Positions 62,988 to 64,000 of a stretch of DNA of 64,000 nucleotides are shown here, piece after piece. The position numbers and the translations under genes are program-made. Below the pieces are notes generated by a model. The model had not been told where the DNA came from. It did not search any database and saw nothing but the letters and a program-made list of their open reading frames with translations. Position 1 is the first letter of the stretch; each line of letters starts with the position of its first letter. The DNA is from CAXMNX01 sp964194845 (GTDB lineage: Bacteria; Pseudomonadota; Alphaproteobacteria; Rhodobacterales; Rhodobacteraceae): the NCBI GenBank assembly GCA_964194845.1, contig CAXMNX010000089.1:1-64000 (forward strand), read 5' to 3'.

Positions 62988-63695
62988 ATGGCAAAAAAAA
63001 CCAGCGGTCGCGGTGCCCGCGATCTGCGCGTAAAGGTGAAATCGGCGCGCGGGCGCAAACTAAGCTCGACACTTTGGCTGGAACGTCAGTTGAATGACCC
63101 TTACGTTCGCCGCGCGAAGGACGACGGGTATCGTGGTCGCGCGGCCTACAAGATCCTTGAGCTCGACGATAAATACCGATTTCTGGTGCCGGGCGCGCGG
63201 GTTGTCGATCTTGGCTGTGCGCCGGGCGGCTGGTGTCAGGTGGCGGTGCGCCGGGTCAATGCGCTGGGCGACAGGGCGGGCAAATCGGTCGGGCAAGTGC
63301 TGGGCATCGACCTGCAGGCGGTCGACCCGATCCCCGGTGCCGAGATACATCAGCTGGACTTCCTTGACGACGGCGCGGATGACAAGGCGAAGGGATGGCT
63401 TGGCGGCAACGCCGATGTCGTCATATCGGACATGGCCGCAGCCAGTTCCGGCCACAAGCAAACCGATCACCTGCGGATCGTCGCGCTTTCTGAAGCGGCA
63501 GCGGAGTTTGCCTTTGATGTGCTGGACCCTGGTGGCACGTTCGTCGCCAAAGTTCTGGCCGGTGGCGCGGAGGCTGGACTTCAGGCGCTTCTGAAACAAC
63601 GCTTCGAGACGGTGGCTAACGTGAAGCCGCCCGCATCACGGTCCGACAGTTCGGAAAAGTTTGTGGTCGCCCGGGGGTTTCGGGGCCGGGAATGA
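62988..63695 (+). CDS. rlmE: 23S rRNA 2'-O-ribose methyltransferase RlmE (FtsJ)
   Basis: 235 residues, methylating U2552 of 23S rRNA. SAM loop VVDLGCAPGGWCQVAV near 72, DVVISDMAA and the catalytic lysine in GTFVAKVLAGG are present. AAGGAG lies 8 bases before the ATG at 62988. Usually paired with a ppx-type gene in relatives, as I recall, but here stands alone. Confidence 0.95.
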   Translation: MAKKTSGRGARDLRVKVKSARGRKLSSTLWLERQLNDPYVRRAKDDGYRGRAAYKILELDDKYRFLVPGARVVDLGCAPGGWCQVAVRRVNALGDRAGKSVGQVLGIDLQAVDPIPGAEIHQLDFLDDGADDKAKGWLGGNADVVISDMAAASSGHKQTDHLRIVALSEAAAEFAFDVLDPGGTFVAKVLAGGAEAGLQALLKQRFETVANVKPPASRSDSSEKFVVARGFRGRE

Positions 63696-63729
63696 TGGTG
63701 TTCGCACATCGGGGGAGCGTTTAGAGCCA

Positions 63730-64000
63730 ATGAAATCGGAAATATTCGCACAATGTCAAAGCCTGTTCCCGGAATGGGCTGATCTTTCGATGTCAGATTT
63801 TGAGATGGACGATCCCAAGGGATTTTCCTCGTTCACGATGGGCATCCGATCCAAACCGCACGTTCACCCATTGGACCCGCAGGCGGTTCTTTATCGTCGC
63901 CTCGAAGGGAAAGAGAACGCCATCCTGGATTTCGAGACCGAAAAGCGGGTGTTCCTGACGCTTGGTGCGAACAAAATCGCCGCCCATTGTCATCACTATG
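63730..64000 (+). CDS. Choline-kinase-like phosphotransferase (start only)
   Basis: Open frame of 90 codons running off the window: MKSEIFAQCQSLFPEWADLS, then AVLYRRLEGKENAILDFETE and a histidine-rich NKIAAHCHHY. The VLYRRL...DFETEKRVFLTL pattern resembles the N-lobe of choline/ethanolamine kinases; the catalytic loop is beyond the window. GGGGGAG lies 12 bases upstream, rather far. Confidence 0.65.
   Translation, partial: MKSEIFAQCQSLFPEWADLSMSDFEMDDPKGFSSFTMGIRSKPHVHPLDPQAVLYRRLEGKENAILDFETEKRVFLTLGANKIAAHCHHY

Overview
This 64 kb window is a piece of an alphaproteobacterial chromosome, most likely a marine Rhodobacteraceae (Roseobacter-group) bacterium. The evidence is high-GC coding sequence with the usual codon preferences, short proteins I recognise as typical of Rhodobacterales (7923-8243, 40042-40269, 44170-44379, 42455-42751), components of the split cobalamin methionine synthase known from roseobacters, an Lrp-type PutR beside putA, and a complete beta-hydroxyaspartate cycle operon. 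The assignment rests on protein similarity read by eye; no 16S rRNA gene is present.

Layout. 1-2775: pyruvate carboxylase, cut by the window edge. 2848-12386: lactate dehydrogenase-like flavoenzyme, UvrD-type helicase, M29 aminopeptidase, EF-P, YgfZ, a glycosyltransferase and an MsbA-type ABC exporter. 12517-20035: class V aminotransferase, a HisC-like aminotransferase, ValS, and an Lrp regulator divergent from a type III PLP decarboxylase. 20179-30565: DUF2235 protein, metF/metR divergent pair, TetR regulator, 6-phosphogluconate dehydrogenase, SuhB-type phosphatase, MaoC hydratase, and a tight ribF-YcgN-threonine aldolase operon.

30580-33486: tRNA-Gly(CCC) and a 2.8 kb tract of three broken aromatic-catabolism genes, closed on the far side by a 40 bp copy of the 5' half of the same tRNA. 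I read this as the remnant of an integrated island.

33614-44085: TPR-sulfotransferase, a corrinoid reactivase (RamA/RACo type), small membrane proteins, a P460-type cytochrome, and a minus-strand operon (42751 to 40042) encoding a small 'virulence factor' domain protein, a second methylenetetrahydrofolate reductase, a pterin-binding methyltransferase and a small conserved protein. Together these look like parts of a split methionine synthase with its reactivation system. 44170-50764: small proteins, an Lrp regulator with an SMR transporter, a rhomboid protease, PutA/PutR, a TPR lipo/periplasmic protein and tRNA-Leu(UAA).

50936-62255 is the most interesting region. The beta-hydroxyaspartate cycle operon (bhcR divergent from bhcABCD) is embedded between purine-degradation genes: allE on one side, and an NCS2 purine/urate permease, uraH, a LysR regulator and the membrane urate oxidase puuD on the other. 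Urate degradation through allantoin and ureidoglycine ends in glyoxylate, and the bhc cycle turns two glyoxylate into one oxaloacetate. The locus therefore looks like a purine-to-oxaloacetate module. A secreted ankyrin-repeat protein is translationally coupled to bhcD. The window closes with a DUF2799 lipoprotein, rlmE and the start of a choline-kinase-like gene. No CRISPR array, transposase or integrase was seen.
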